A DNA stretch of 64,000 bases from positions 25,240 through 89,239 of the forward strand of contig QKWP01002074.1 in the NCBI GenBank assembly GCA_003550325.1, read 5' to 3'. Under the pieces are notes generated by a model, which was given only the letters and a program-made list of their open reading frames with translations, searched no databases and had not been told where the DNA came from. How positions within the stretch are numbered: the first letter of the stretch is position 1; the number at the start of each line of letters is the position of its first letter. This document shows positions 35,476 to 45,560 of the stretch, in pieces. This stretch comes from Gigaspora rosea. Its lineage: Eukaryota > Glomeromycota > Glomeromycetes > Diversisporales > Gigasporaceae. A program made the position numbers and the translations under genes.

Positions 35476-37320
35476 AAACCTGAGTTGCCAACCGGTAAAA
35501 CCTGTGTTTATCAATCATATCATGTAAAATCTGAGATGATTATGTAAAACCTGAGTTTATTTCTTAGGTTATGTAAAATCCTCTTTTTTTAGAAGTATAT
35601 ATGTAAAACCCGCCTTTAATCTGCTTTTTTCTTTCACATATCTGTGTAAACCCACCTTTAATTAGATAAAATCGGCTTTTATATATAAAACCTGCTTTTT
35701 TAAAGTAAAACTCGTAAATGCTATAACAACTTTCGCTCACATAATTAATTAATATATATAGTATGATAATCTTTAGATCTCGCGTACCCAGTGTTTAATG
35801 AAACTTGGACTTGTAAGGGCGACCAACACTACGTATACCTCATGCAAAACTGCGAAACTGAATATTTTACCCCTAACTAGTCGTAGCTTTATAACTTAAA
35901 GATAAGTTATAAGAATGTTTTTTCACTCTAACCCGACTAATTAATGATTTTTTTAGTTTAAACAGCTATATGACACGATAAGGTTGTGCGAGCATCGCCT
36001 TAATAGCAAGTATACTTTTCTTTTTGTCAACTTAACTCACTAATCATCTCACCTTTTCTAATCGCATTATTTATTAACTCATTTCTTAAAAATCTGCAGA
36101 TATAAATGTTTCAGACTGAAGAGTTTTGCCCTTTTGCCGTTTGCCTTTGCCTTTGCCTTTGCCGTTGCCTTTGCCGTTTGCCTTTGCCTTTGCCATTTGC
36201 CTTTGCCGTTTTGCCGGTTCCGATCAACTCACAGACAATCACTTCAAAGACACCACATTTCACTGACACTCATTTTACCGACAAAGCTTATATTACTTAC
36301 AGAATAGTTCATTTCGTAGTCAGTATATTTCACCGGCAGCTCATTTCACAGACAAAGTAATTCTAGTCATTGTCATTAGGTTTAGGTTTGGAATTAGAGT
36401 TAAGGTTAGTGCGATTTATTAAAAAAACTTGTCTGTGAATGAGCTGTCGGTGAAATATATTGTCTACGAAATGAACTATTCTGTAAAATAAGCTTGTCGA
36501 AGAAATGAGTGTCGGTGAAATAATATGGACCCTTTTCTACCTTATTTTGGTAATGGTGCTAACATTCACTAGTCGAAAATATTAAAATCAGTATAAGTTC
36601 ATTCTAATTGAAATGAGAATAATTGGTTGCTGAATGTGCTGAGTGTGTACTGACCATTGTCGGTATTCTGCAAACTCGGACAGTGTTCTGCTAGTTGACT
36701 GAATGAATATTGGTAAAATATTGGCAGAATGCCGACAATAATCAGTAAACATTCGGCAATCAATTGACATTATTTCAATTAAATGATCTCATACTGATTT
36801 TATCATTTGATCAGTGATTTATTATCTACATTCTGATTACGATCTCCAGGAGAGTTTGTTTCATCAGAATTGTCCATTTTAGCAAATATTTCTTATTTTA
36901 TTTCGGTAAGGGCACTAACATTTATTATCTACCGGTAATATTTCATTTGCTATAGCGACCAAAATTCTGACCATGATCTTCAAGAGTGTTTGCAATGTCT
37001 ATTTTGACAAATATTCGATAAAAAACGAATGTCGTATTTTCATCCTTTTTGATTCTAATAACAAACGACAACTGGATGCATTCCATTAGAATCCTCCTGT
37101 ATTGTGAATCCATACCTTTTAAAATGTGACATCTTGGTTAGAGTTAATGGGCAATATAGATAATATTATACGATAAGTTTTTTTTCTTTTTTTTCACTTA
37201 ACGTTAGACGAAATTTAGAGATTAATAAAAAATTATCAATTTTCAGATATTGTTCTCCAGTTTGCCGAATCAAAAACTTGAAAATGCATCATGTAAATGC
37301 TAACCCAAGCAGCATTTAAA
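35476..37320 (+). repeat. Third, diverged copy of the MULE terminal repeat (copy B), in tandem
   Basis: Beginning at AAAACCTGAGTTGCC the sequence repeats copy A in the same orientation directly at its inner border. It has a shorter TTTGCC array (36124-36210), the same foldback ending at ATATGGACCC (36534), and a more diverged tail matching 34500-34900 (TGGATGCATTCCATTA, TAATGGGCAATATAG). It lacks the MITE present in A and C, and instead carries a different insertion of about 240 bp (36575-36815, with ATCAGTATAAG/CTCATACTGAT ends). It is therefore older than the A/C duplication. Confidence 0.8.
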
Positions 37321-37827
37321 CTTATTGAATAACACAATACATTCACTTTACGCGGTTGGTAGCACATGTTTTACCGATATTTTTTTTTTCTTTCAGGTAG
37401 TATTTACCCTACCGAAGCCGTCATGAGACGCTTTCCGCTATTTTTTGCAAGTGTAGTCAAATATACTTTTTAGATATATTATATAGTTATAAAACGTAAC
37501 ATCTTTTCGATTAAGCGTAATATATCTAAATGTAATTTTAAACTATATATATTAAAATGAAATACTAGTGAACTAATAAAAGCAATGTCATATAATTTTT
37601 TTTTTTTTAAAAAAAAAAATCCTCACTAGTTAATTGATAGAAAAAGTTACATTTTTTTTTTTGCCAATAACCAGTTATAAAAATTTAAATATCAGAAAAT
37701 TAGCAAGTTGAATTAGGAGACACTAATGCTCTATTCACTTTATTAACTAGAAATTTTATTAAAAGTGAAACTCTTGTTTATTTTATAAAACAATGTAAAG
37801 ATTTTTCTTTAGACTGATGATCCTTTT

Positions 37828-38738
37828 TCAAATCTTTACATAAATCACAAAATCCATAGCATAGCCATTTTTGCGGGGCGGGCGTGAACTTCCTATATAC
37901 ATTGCTCTTGCACGATAGGCTTTTCCCAAACTATCGTACTGATACCAGCCCGCATTTTTGACATTTTCAAAACGAACATCAGCAACATGATGATTACCAT
38001 CACAAAAGGAGGCCCCCATAAGACGATATCTATTAAAAAAAAAAAAAAAAAAATGTAAGCCCATACCATATAGGTGTAATGTCTCGGAACACGTGACCGC
38101 CTATCTTTTCCGACCCTACCTACTATATAATCATTTGTGTGTCTGACAATTTTTTACTCTACTAAACACTAAAGTAAAAAAATTATCGGCTACACAACTA
38201 TTATATAGTAAGTAGGGTCGGAAAAGATCGGTGGTCACATGTTTCGCGACTTTGCTGCTTTAAACATAGTAAGCAAAGTTGAAATTAAGATTTACCTTTG
38301 TTTTATATTTGCGTCTTCCGAAGGAAAACTGATTTCTTCCGGAAGGTCTTTACATTCAAGATAAAATCCTTCATCAGTAATATTAATTCCTGCAACATTT
38401 ACTACAAGAATCAAAGGTAACCGTCGGTCGATTTGCCTTGCCGAAGTAGCTTTACCCGAACATAGGTACAAATACCTAAAAAAAAAATATATATATAAAT
38501 ATATATATGTATACAGTATATTAAAAAGTAAGTAGAGGATAGATAGATTACTTAATTTTTCCGCTTTCTACTGATGTATATTTATCGACCTTGAAGGCAT
38601 TCGCAGGAACATTTTTTGGTTTTTTTCCATTCATAGTCACAAACTCTGATCCGCAGGAGACAATACAAGGTTCTTGCCAATGTTTTAGACAAGTTTCGAA
38701 GTAGTTACCCCTTTCTGGTAACACTGATAGTTGCGGTT

Positions 38739-38774
<36 letters not shown>

Positions 38775-41700
38775 ATATTTATAAGTAATGAAAAATCATC
38801 ATTTACTTACATAAGCACGATATCATAAAAGTTCGCCGGTGGCATGATTTTTTTAGGGCAGTAATCTGAATCACACATAGTCGTTACTGTGCTTTTGACA
38901 ATAAGAAGATTCCAATTCAAGGAATCAAAAAAAAATTGTTCAAAAAATAGCTCTGAAAGACTTCCAAATAAGCTCAAACATCCTGTTTTTAACTTATTAT
39001 GTGATGATAAATTTTCAACCCAAAGAAACTTGGCCTCTACCCATTGCTTCTGCTTCATTCGGTCAAAAACTTTGAGAAGAAGATGTGTGCGTGAAGTGGG
39101 GTCAGCTATGGCGAAAGTTGCAGCTTGACTATAGATATTTTGCCGAGTAAAAGCACTCTGGATAAGTGTGAGGCTTGTATCCACTGGACATGTAGAAGTT
39201 AAGTGTAGCTCGCCTTTCTTTCCTCCATATGGCATTGTATAAACAACGACGTTTCCGTGAGAATCCTTAGATAACTATAAAAATATAATTTGCTAATTAA
39301 AAAAAAGAAAAAAAAAATATATACTGTACCGTATTTATCCGCCATATGTACCCGGGTATATGCCGGGTACATAAGTATGATACCCTCACACTTACGTACC
39401 CGGGTATAAATCAAAATTTTGCCTTTAAAACCGTTGCAGGGTACATTGCACGGGGGGTACATATGTCGGATAAATACGGTATATATATTATATATATAGT
39501 AATATTACCTTCGTTTTTTCTTTACTTGTTCATCGGCATACCCAATTATATCAGCTAATTGAACCGTATGTTGATTCGTATTACTGCTCTCGAAAGTGAC
39601 GTCTACAATAACCTTGCCCTCACCAATAACTTCAACAATTTGCGCCTTATGGTAAGGCTCATCCAAAATTGTATCTCGAAGATGAACTTGCTCCCCTGGT
39701 ACTAATCTATTTTTTCTTTTATTTTTGGGACCTCTTTTTTGAGGTAAACTAAGTTCGTTTTTATTATAACCATTATCATCCTTTTGACGAAGATAAGACT
39801 CAAGAGAGCTGCTTGCAACTGATTCCACAACAGGTCTGTATGGAAAAAAATAATAATAAATTAATCAGTTTAATTTGCAACTTATTAATCTAAAATTCCT
39901 TATTATTGAGCATAATATTTAATTGAATTGTGTTTATAAACTTTTAAATACAGGATCGAATAATGAATTATAAAATATCCAGTGCTGCTCACTTCACTGA
40001 CAGCCATTTCACCAAAAGTTTATTTAGCCGACATCACATAAGGTTAGGATTAGTTAGCATTTAATTAGTTGTCATACTTTTAATAAATCATGATGTCGGC
40101 TAAATGAGCTGTCGGTAAACCGACAGTGAAGTAAGACGAATTCCATATATCCTTGTATTACTAGTAATTGGTAATTATACGCCATAACTGAAAATAATAA
40201 GTTTATTTTTTACCTTTCTAGCTTTGATTTAATATTAGAAGAACTATAAAAGAAAGTTAGAAAATATCACCATAAAAAAAAAAGTGCTGCTCACTTTATC
40301 GACAATCATTTTACCGAAAGTTTATTTAGCCAATATCACCTAGGGTTAGGATTAGCGTTCGATTAACTGCAGATATATTTTTAGTAAATTATCACTTAGT
40401 GTGATGTCGGCTATGAGCTGTCGGTGAAATGACTGTCGGTGAGTAAGATGGATCCAAAAAAAAAAAATAATAATACTTTTTTAGTTTCAACTCGCCAATA
40501 AAGAAACGGACAGCTACAATATCCTGACAATCATGTCCGCGGATTACATTGAAACTGCATGGGCAAGCGAATGTTCCACTTCTACGTGTAATTTGTAATG
40601 TTTTTTCTTGTTGCTGTTTCAAATAATGTTCATCAAATAAGTCAGGTGTTTTAGAGTTTTCTTTGTCAGAATCATCGTCATCCGATTCAGCAGCAACATA
40701 TTGGTTATCAATATCCATACTGAAACGGGACACAATCCAAGTATCCTGGTCAACTTCTGAAATTTAAAAGGTTAATAATTATGAACATAAAAACACACTA
40801 ATAAGAGCAGATAATAAATCTTTTTCTATGTTGAATTAACAATTTTTAATATGATAATAAGAATTTTCAATGTAAGACGTTTAAAATACCAAACCTATAG
40901 TAAACTTAAAATTAGAGCGGGTTTGATATATAAATGTTGAATAAAATATCATTCGTATTTACCTTTAACGAGATTTCTCTTATATAATAGTTCCCCTTTT
41001 ATGTGTATTTTGCTTTTTTCTCGTTGTAATTTCGATTTTGTGGGTTGTTTGCCCTCTCCATTCCAAAATCTTAAAAAAAAACTTTATTTTTAAAATATCA
41101 AATAAATCAGCACGCACTTATTTACCTTTCAATCTCTCCTGCATCTACACGCATTGATGTGCTTATTTTCTCAAGATTTGAATGTAGAGACTTTGTATAT
41201 CTTCCCCGATAATGTAATGTCATGTCTTTTTTAAAGTAGCTTTCCAATAACATATTCGTTTTCATAGGACAGCCATTACGCTTATAATCTGGCCAAGTAT
41301 CTGTCAAGATGTTAACATAAATTTTAATTTTTTTTTTTTATTTTTTATTTTATTTTTTTATTTTATTTTATTTCATTTTTTTACTTGCCAACCCAATCGC
41401 TGAACCAGTGTGTTCGAAAATAAGATGTAACGGTTTCTGCAATAACTAAGTTTGTAATTCCGATGGCAGACTGAAACTCTTTAGCATCCAAGATAGTAAT
41501 CTTCCGTTGATCAAATTCTTCCTGGTCCCTAGAACGCTTAACAAACCGAAATTGATAGAATGTTCGATCTCTAATCCATTGGTCATTTAGGTTTTTTGTA
41601 AACCATTCCTTGAGTGCATCAGCTAGAAAAATAGCAATATTCTAGAAATGAGAAAACTAAAATACAATAACATATAACGCTGCCTATAGTATCCGGTGTG

Positions 41701-43510
41701 TCACGATTTTTACATATTGAAAAATTAAAAATCACGTGTATTTGAAATCTCGATCCGGAAATATTCCGGATCGATTATTTGTCATGCAGGGTAGTGGGCA
41801 GCGCTATATGGCAAGTATAATTTAAGAAAACTCACCCTCATGCCAGTCACACAAAACTATCTGCGTATTAGGAAAATGTTTTCTAGCCGCTGTCAAATAA
41901 GGGTCCCATTTGTCCATTGCTAACCATTTAGGGTTTAGTTGAACATCATTCTTAATACCGTATTGAATTAGCTAACCAGTTGATGTTAGAAATTATCATA
42001 AAACAAAATAACAAAATTAGCCAAATTTAACTAAAAACTCACTGATTCGAACATCAGGTTGACAACTGGTATCGTTTCTTTGTCACTTACAAATGTTGCT
42101 ACAATTCGACCATGAGGTTCATCTGATCTAACCATAAAAGCCGTGTTTGGAAAGTTCAAGCTGTTACGACGACCAGTAGAGTCCAAAGCTAGAAAATCTG
42201 GGTACTTTGTTAGCAGTGTTGGCATAATTGTAGATGCTATACCAAGAAGCACTGCCTGTTCTTTGGGGTCTTGAGCATCTTTAACACCATATTGCTTCAA
42301 TATAACAGTGCCTTCGGACTCATAGGTATCCATTATAGAACAGACCTGTTGGCGATTAGAATTAAATAGAGGAAAATAACTTTTACACAGGTCGAATCGG
42401 GTACAAATCGGATATCTGATTATAAGCTGATTACTACCCGATTATTACCTGATTGATGTCGATTTATGTTGCAACATAAATCGACATAAACCGGATAATA
42501 ATCGGGTAGTAATCAGCTTAAAATCAGATATCCGATTTGTACCCGATTTGCCATCATTCGACCTGTGCTCACAAAAGCAGTTTCTTACTTTTTCATATTC
42601 TAATACACTCGGATAATGCAATTTCTTATCATATTTGAGGGCATTCTGAATTGTCTCAAGATTAGGAACAAATCGGGTAGATATTGGTTGTACTTGGTTT
42701 TTTGGTGTAGTGTCGGTTATACTTAAAATCTTTGCGCCATTCATTAGTTCTAAAAAAAAAAAAAAAAAGAAAGAAAAAAGACTAATTAACAAATTAGATT
42801 CTTATTTTTTTTTAAATAGAAGTTTTCTCTATAACCTGTTGCCAATAGCGAAGGAGTTACACTTGCAGTTCGATTTGTTATTGTTTTTCTAACTGAATTT
42901 GCCATTCGAAATGGTTTTGTCCGAAGATGTTCTGGATCATGATTTCCGTGATATTCAATATTGCATAGATTAAGTGGTTTGTCCTGAAGAACTACAATAC
43001 GACCTTTCCAGTTGCATTTGCCTTTGCAGCACCCATTCTTCAAAAAACGTAATTAATATTTCACAATTTCCATGAAAGTAAATACATCGAAATAAACACA
43101 TTTTTATTTTATATACCCGCAAAGAACATCCAAGATACTCTGTATATGCAAACGTTGAATTAGATAATTGTTTTGCATGTTTATCTACTAGCGTAATAGT
43201 TTTTACATCTCCTTCACGTAACTTAACATTTGAAAATAATAAGAGTTCGCTTCACATATAATTTGCATTTACAAAATATACCGATAATCAAAACATATCT
43301 CACCCGACCCTTATTTGTACGATCTTGAGACAAAATTTCATATCCTTCACCAAGAGTACCACCTCCAGACGATATCACATCAAATGTGTATAAGTCTAAT
43401 ACTGATGGTATATCGGTGAGTGGCACTTGCATGCATTGAATATTTGGAAGTAACGGGTACCAAATTATTTTAGACTTGATACAACTTGTAGACGAAGATA
43501 TGTCATCCAT
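37828..43510 (-). CDS. MULE transposase with zinc finger, DDE core, SWIM-like finger and C-terminal protease-like module
   Basis: Minus-strand gene. My splice model has 16 exons: 43510-43304, 43221-43117, 43037-42836, 42749-42589, 42345-42043, 41971-41836, 41622-41389, 41300-41126, 41069-40963, 40756-40477, 40243-40214, 39835-39526, 39274-38811, 38740-38552, 38475-38296, 38029-37828. All phases join and no stop occurs; total 1,094 residues. Domains: a C...C...H-x2-H finger (about 101-141, ending YHGNHDPEH), typical of MULE N-termini; a DDE core with LALDSTGR (Asp about 280), AMD (about 346) and LCDWH (about 367-370), the MULE C-x-W-H signature; and a SWIM-like finger FACPCS...GHDC (about 608-620), with CQD where CxH is usual. 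The last 345 residues carry STCPVDTSL (Cys about 779) and GNHHVADVRF...WYQYDS (about 1039-1060), like the Cys and His boxes of ubiquitin-specific proteases. I chose ATG 43510; an ATG six codons upstream is possible. The third DDE acid was not pinned down. Confidence 0.82.
39327..39481. repeat. TACCGTA-family MITE inside a MULE intron (copy 3)
   Basis: Ends TACCGTATTTATCCGCCATA and TATGTCGGATAAATACGGTA are inverted, followed inward by TGTACCCGGGTA / GGGGGGTACA. It lies wholly within the transposase intron 39275-39525, leaving both splice sites intact. Frames through it extend neighbouring exons artificially. Confidence 0.8.
39975..40152. repeat. Foldback MITE in a MULE intron (GCTGTCGG family, 1)
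   Basis: The left arm AGTGCTGCTCACTTCACTGA is balanced by a right arm ..CGACAGTGAAGTAAG, with TTTAGCCGACATCA and TGATGTCGGCTAAA as inner complements. The loop contains AAGGTTAGGATTAG. It lies in the intron 39836-40213. Its arms resemble the foldback in the MULE terminal repeats (GAGCTGTCGGTGAAAT). Confidence 0.75.
40284..40458. repeat. Foldback MITE in a MULE intron (GCTGTCGG family, 2)
   Basis: A second member of the family at 39975, with AGTGCTGCTCACTTTATCGA at left and a right arm ending CTGTCGGTGAGTAAGATGG. The loop holds GGGTTAGGATTAG. It lies in the intron 40244-40476, ending about 20 bp from the donor of the SWIM-finger exon. Two related MITEs in adjacent introns, separated only by a 30-bp exon, suggest local hopping. 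Confidence 0.75.
41673..41815. repeat. Foldback MITE in a MULE intron (ACGCTGCC ends)
   Basis: ATAACGCTGCCTATAGTA at left and TAGTGGGCAGCGCTATAT at right are inverted. GATCCGGAAATATTCCGGATC in the interior is a perfect small palindrome. It lies within the intron 41623-41835, after the exon that carries LCDWH. Confidence 0.7.
42386..42575. repeat. Palindromic MITE in a MULE intron (CACAGGTCGAAT ends)
   Basis: A long near-perfect palindrome: CACAGGTCGAATCGGGTACA at left, and TGTACCCGATTTG...ATTCGACCTGTG at right. It is centred at GTTGCAAC near 42470, with ATCGACATAAA on either side. It lies inside the intron 42346-42588, between the zinc-finger exons and the exon with the first catalytic Asp. 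An open frame runs from exon 4 into it, but the exon ends at EYEK with a consensus GTAAGA donor. Confidence 0.85.
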
Positions 43511-43539
43511 TGTAATTGTTAATAACAAAGTATGTAGTT

Positions 43540-45560
43540 TAACGTTAGCGTATTAAATAATCAGTTATTTATGGCAGCTACTTTTATATATTTGTCGTGT
43601 TTGTTTCGTGCCTATTTCCTCACGGTAGATGATGAAACAGATTCTGATTTCCCAAAAAAGGTATTATATAAACGTAGAATTTCACCTGATTAATATAAGC
43701 TTTTTTGTAATACAGTAATAAGGTTGAAAAACAAAAAAAAAAAAAAACCTCCAAAAAAAGCAAGTATGAAAGTAGGTTTAGTTGCATACGATTTACTAAA
43801 ATCGATACTATAAGAAAGTTGTTTGGAGTATGGCACGAGTTGTGTGAGGAATGCGCGAAATGTCACGGACCATGTGGCACTGGGGAGTGCGATGCACTAT
43901 ATAAATCAAAACTATATATGAAAGTCTATTACTAATGATTTTTCAAGTGATTTATTAATTGATTTACGTAATGACTTTGTACCGATATATAAAAATTCGT
44001 CTCTTTTTTTTAGATGCACAGGATGCAATTTTTTTTTTTTTATCCAAAGTCTTGATACCAATTGATTCTCGCCTGTTATGATTATAGTGCTATAGAATAT
44101 TTTTTTACATTATTTATGGAAATAAAGTTTTTTTTTTAACCAATTTAATTGCATTTTTCGCTTGATTGATCCCGAACGAATTTTTAAATTAATTGGTAAG
44201 TTTTTTTGATTAAATTATAAATTTCACTCTATAGCTTTGTTCTTTGAAGCATAATATCGATCTTTTTAAAATTTGGCTTTAGAATTATTTGTCGTTAAAG
44301 CTGTGCATCTAATTAAGCTTGAGAGATATGGACATCTATAAATCAGTGATCGATATGGTTATACCAAAAATCTTTGATAATAAATTTTTATATGATACCA
44401 CATATAATTTGATTTATATAGTACATCGCACTCCCCAATGTGGCACGTACAGAGTGTTTTACAGGGCGGTAGAGTTAAAAATTACGGCAAGAATACGCAT
44501 ATGCACGTTGTACATGATGGCATGTCTTCACGGAATAACATGTGGTAAAAGTGACACATGTTAGTTTATTTCACGAAGAGCGAAGAAACAAACTTTTTTT
44601 TTTTTAAAAAAAAAAAAAAGCAATATCTCAAAATCTTGCTAAATGAAACTGCTCTGGGTGTTTTAAAATTTTACTCACATAAGGCCATTTTAAGTGCCTA
44701 GAGATTTATTCATATTCTAACTACTCGCATCTACCGTAAATTGCCGCATAAACCACCCCTTTATAGAAGACCCCCTTTAATAGACCCGGGTCTGTAACTT
44801 AAAGGTAAAATGTACAAGACCCGGGGTGGTTTATGCGGCAATTTACGGTATTAGAGGTGAATTTACTATTAATCACCTGTTCCATTATCGTGCCATCTTC
44901 CGTAAGTACTACCACCTGACATAGTACAAGTTCAATTTCATCCATTTCTGTTATTATTGTTTTTTTTTTTTTAGTAGAGTTGTCTCTATCCCCTTATTAG
45001 TTATAAAGTTGTTTTCTTGTCCCGTGACTCCCGTAAGAAAGAATAATCAGTTATATACTAATTAACTTCTATTAAATTTCACTTGAAATTGTGACCACGT
45101 GATATCGTGAACCAAGTTCACGATTTAGTATTTGAGAGGATTAGAGAAAATAATGTTATTAGTACACTAAATAGTACAAACAAGACGTAGAAGCATAAAA
45201 TGATTTCTCAACATAAAAAAGTGATAATATAGATTTAATTCTTATTTTTTATTTGGCGACACAAATAAATTTACTTCGATGTCTCTAAATTCAGTAGCGC
45301 TCATTTTAAGTAGTATGCATAGAATAGTTGCTATTATGCACATATTATTCTTGGCGCATTATTTCTATGCGGTGGTTGAGAATTCTGGATCCTTCACTTT
45401 ATTGAGATGAAAGTTTAAGAAATTATTTCAGGTGCTACTAATTTATGCATTATCTCTATAAAGAGAGACTGCCAAATTCGTTTAAAAAATCGCCCATAAC
45501 TCAAAATTCGCTTACAAACCTACCTTTTGCATCTAATAAAAATTTTTGTAAAAATTTTGG
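43540..45560. other. MULE 5' flank between the gene and right terminal repeat
   Basis: No coding region is supported. The segments 43855-43912 and 44408-44455 are inverted copies (ATGTGGCACTGGGGAGTGCG against CGCACTCCCCAATGTGGCAC), giving a foldback of about 600 bp just upstream of the transposase start. It may include its promoter. A TACCGTA-family MITE follows at 44732-44850. The remainder is AT-rich with long T runs. Confidence 0.5.
44732..44850. repeat. TACCGTA-family MITE inside the MULE (copy 4)
   Basis: 119 bp with perfect long inverted ends: TACCGTAAATTGCCGCATAA and TTATGCGGCAATTTACGGTA, extending inward as ACCACCCC / GGGGTGGT, and an inner GACCCGGGTC palindrome. It is the most compact and best-preserved member of the family here. 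Confidence 0.85.

Noticed and set aside
33154-36534. Copies A and B considered as paired LTRs of a retrotransposon
   Set aside because: The space between the shared 1.1-kb parts has no retroelement coding, the homology continues beyond the would-be LTR, and the inverted copy C with a 10-bp duplication fits a MULE terminus better.
39199-39558. Frames of 87 and 70 codons near the TACCGTA element
   Set aside because: They run through an MITE inside an intron and out of frame over real exon 12 of the transposase.
42445-42588. Extension of the transposase exon-4 frame past EYEK
   Set aside because: The extra residues come from a palindromic MITE. A consensus GTAAGA donor ends the exon and the next exon joins in phase.
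44319-44564. 81-codon plus-strand frame inside the MULE
   Set aside because: It overlaps one arm of an inverted repeat and shows no recognisable domain or splice context.
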